A DNA stretch of 64,000 nt, from assembly GCF_000333035.1 (NCBI RefSeq), contig NZ_BANU01000018.1, positions 30,690-94,689 on the forward strand, given 5' to 3'. Shown here piece by piece: positions 63,183 to 64,000 of this stretch. How positions within the stretch are numbered: the stretch's first letter is position 1; each line of letters opens with the position of its first letter. The stretch is from Gordonia sihwensis NBRC 108236 (GTDB taxonomy: Bacteria > Actinomycetota > Actinomycetes > Mycobacteriales > Mycobacteriaceae). A model generated the notes under the pieces. That model did not search any database. It saw nothing but the letters and a program-made list of their open reading frames with translations, and had not been told where the DNA came from. Position numbers and translations under genes: made by a program.

Positions 63183-63443
63183 GAAGGGGGTTGGGGCGAG
63201 GCTCAAGCCCGACAACCCGCGTCGCGCCGCGCCGCTCATGTCGAGATGCAGCGGAGATTAGCAGCGCTACCCCCGGAAGTCTGACAGAACATGCGTGCCT
63301 CGATGAGTCGTGTCAATTTTGATTCTCCATGTGGTCGGCCATCCAAGTCACTTTCGGCGAACATTTGGCGTAGATCGATCTCTTGCGGCGCCCATGCAGC
63401 GGCAACCCCTCTGCTCTGACGACCGAGCATCGCCTCACACAAG
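63183..63443. other. Low-GC intergenic stretch without a supported gene
   Basis: About 260 bp with visibly more A and T than the rest of the window. No open frame with a recognisable domain was found. Probably foreign DNA attached to the next gene. Confidence 0.5.
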
Positions 63444-63875
63444 TCAGCATGTCGCACATATGCCAAGTGCCATAACGCCAATCGGAGAAAGACTCATAGA
63501 CAACTGCACAAGCCGGTGCTTTGTCCACGCTATCTTGCTCATCTCCACGAGCTGTTTCGACAGTACCGGAAGAAGAGTCGGGCCCTCGAGCCGATCCTGA
63601 ACGGCTTCGGGCGTCAGGTGCCGCAGGTGTCCGAAATAGACAAAGTTGTCCGGCGCCTCAACCTCGAGGTTGGAGGCCCGTAGCCGGGGACGCACAACCC
63701 AGGCCGCACATAGGACGCTAGCTACTAAGAGGAGGATGCCAACGACGTACCAGACTACGGCCCAGCCCCCAAGGTCATGGAGCACCCGCCCCTCGCCCGA
63801 CAGCGTGATAACTCCCACGAGGAGCGCGGTCTCAATTGTCAGTGCAAATGGCGCCTTCGTATCGGAGATATTGTC
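63444..63875 (-). pseudogene. Pycsar-effector-like (DUF5706) membrane protein, 5' end cut by an insertion
   Basis: About 144 codons. DNISDTKAPFALTIETALLVG resembles the first helix (D-x-K-A-x pattern) of PycTM-type proteins. A second helix follows (VVWYVVGILLLVASVLCAAW), then NFVYFGHLRHLTPEAVQDRL and QLVEMSKIAWTKHRLVQLSM, as in Pycsar effectors. The frame stays open upstream but leads into transposon DNA, so the original start is missing. No cyclase gene is in view. Such effectors disrupt the membrane when a phage triggers cCMP or cUMP synthesis. Confidence 0.55.
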
Positions 63876-63897
63876 AAGACCTGTGGATGAGGTTGTT

Positions 63898-64000
63898 TCA
63901 GGCGGCCTCCTCTTGCGATGTTGATGGGGTGTCGGATTCGACGAGTTTGCCTTTCTCGAAGGTCTTGCCGGCTCGGACGAGGGCGACGACGTGGGGTGCG
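63898..64000 (-). mobile_element. Transposase C-terminus (insertion sequence reaching the window edge)
   Basis: The last 33 codons of an open frame (APHVVALVRAGKTFEKGKLV, then ESDTPSTSQEEAA and stop) run off the right edge. The ending looks like a transposase, and the following CATCCACAGGTCTTGACAAT looks like an IS end. The family cannot be named from this much sequence. Confidence 0.45.

Noticed and set aside
63310..63600. Short plus-strand open frame in the low-GC right end
   Set aside because: No domain, and it overlaps the membrane protein gene on the other strand.

Overview
The window is high-GC actinobacterial chromosome. A secreted antigen-85-type mycolyltransferase, a DUF3068/PorA-family envelope protein, a KstR-type steroid operator, an IdeR-type iron box and a FadD-rich gene content point to the mycolic-acid bacteria (Mycobacteriales). 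I infer something close to Gordonia or Williamsia, but the species cannot be read from the sequence. No rRNA, tRNA or CRISPR array was seen.

Layout. 1-3.1 kb: a flavin monooxygenase (cut by the left edge) divergent from a GAF-domain regulator, then a cAMP-phosphodiesterase-like metallophosphatase. 3.1-7.7 kb: a translationally coupled Hsp90-TPR pair. 7.8-10.8 kb: pntB and pntA. 11-13.2 kb: an FAD enzyme under a KstR-like operator, and ferritin with iron boxes. 13.3-16.4 kb: a compact copper operon (csoR, copZ, a 56-residue membrane peptide, copA) with two CsoR-like operators. 16.5-22.4 kb: an unknown protein with paired Cys/His motifs, orphan nadB, a UbiB-type kinase and the DUF3068 protein. 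22.5-27.4 kb: a second FAD dehydrogenase, an acyl-CoA synthetase and the mycolyltransferase. 27.5-33.1 kb: DyP peroxidase and its encapsulin shell, then a heterodimeric ABC exporter with one degenerate ATP site. 33.2-42.3 kb: rnhA, small conserved genes, a Vsr-like nuclease gene, a YhgE/Pip permease with a Walker-A-degenerate ATPase, a frameshifted HNH nuclease, an SDR and a tandem universal stress protein.

42.3-57.2 kb is an acyl-CoA catabolic island: two CaiB-type CoA-transferases, a crotonase, three acyl-CoA dehydrogenases, a CitE-like lyase, SDR, HTD2-type and MaoC-type hydratases, a thiolase, a PaaK-like ligase and a GntR regulator. AT-rich ATAATATATTAT palindromes sit in its two main divergent promoters and look like the operator of the local GntR protein. 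CoA-transferase + HTD2/mesaconyl-CoA-hydratase-like protein + CitE-like lyase suggests release of acetyl-CoA and pyruvate from a C5 dicarboxylate or methyl-branched intermediate. This region is also decaying: the thiolase, ligase, nitroreductase and SnoaL-like genes are frameshifted, and MerR and CaiB/racemase fragments remain.

57.8-63.2 kb: a two-subunit SMR efflux pump with its TetR repressor and operator, then a seven-gene Asp23/Gls24-type envelope-stress operon divergent from an ECF sigma factor. The last 0.8 kb drops in GC content and holds a Pycsar-effector-like membrane protein, apparently truncated by an insertion sequence whose transposase end reaches the window border.
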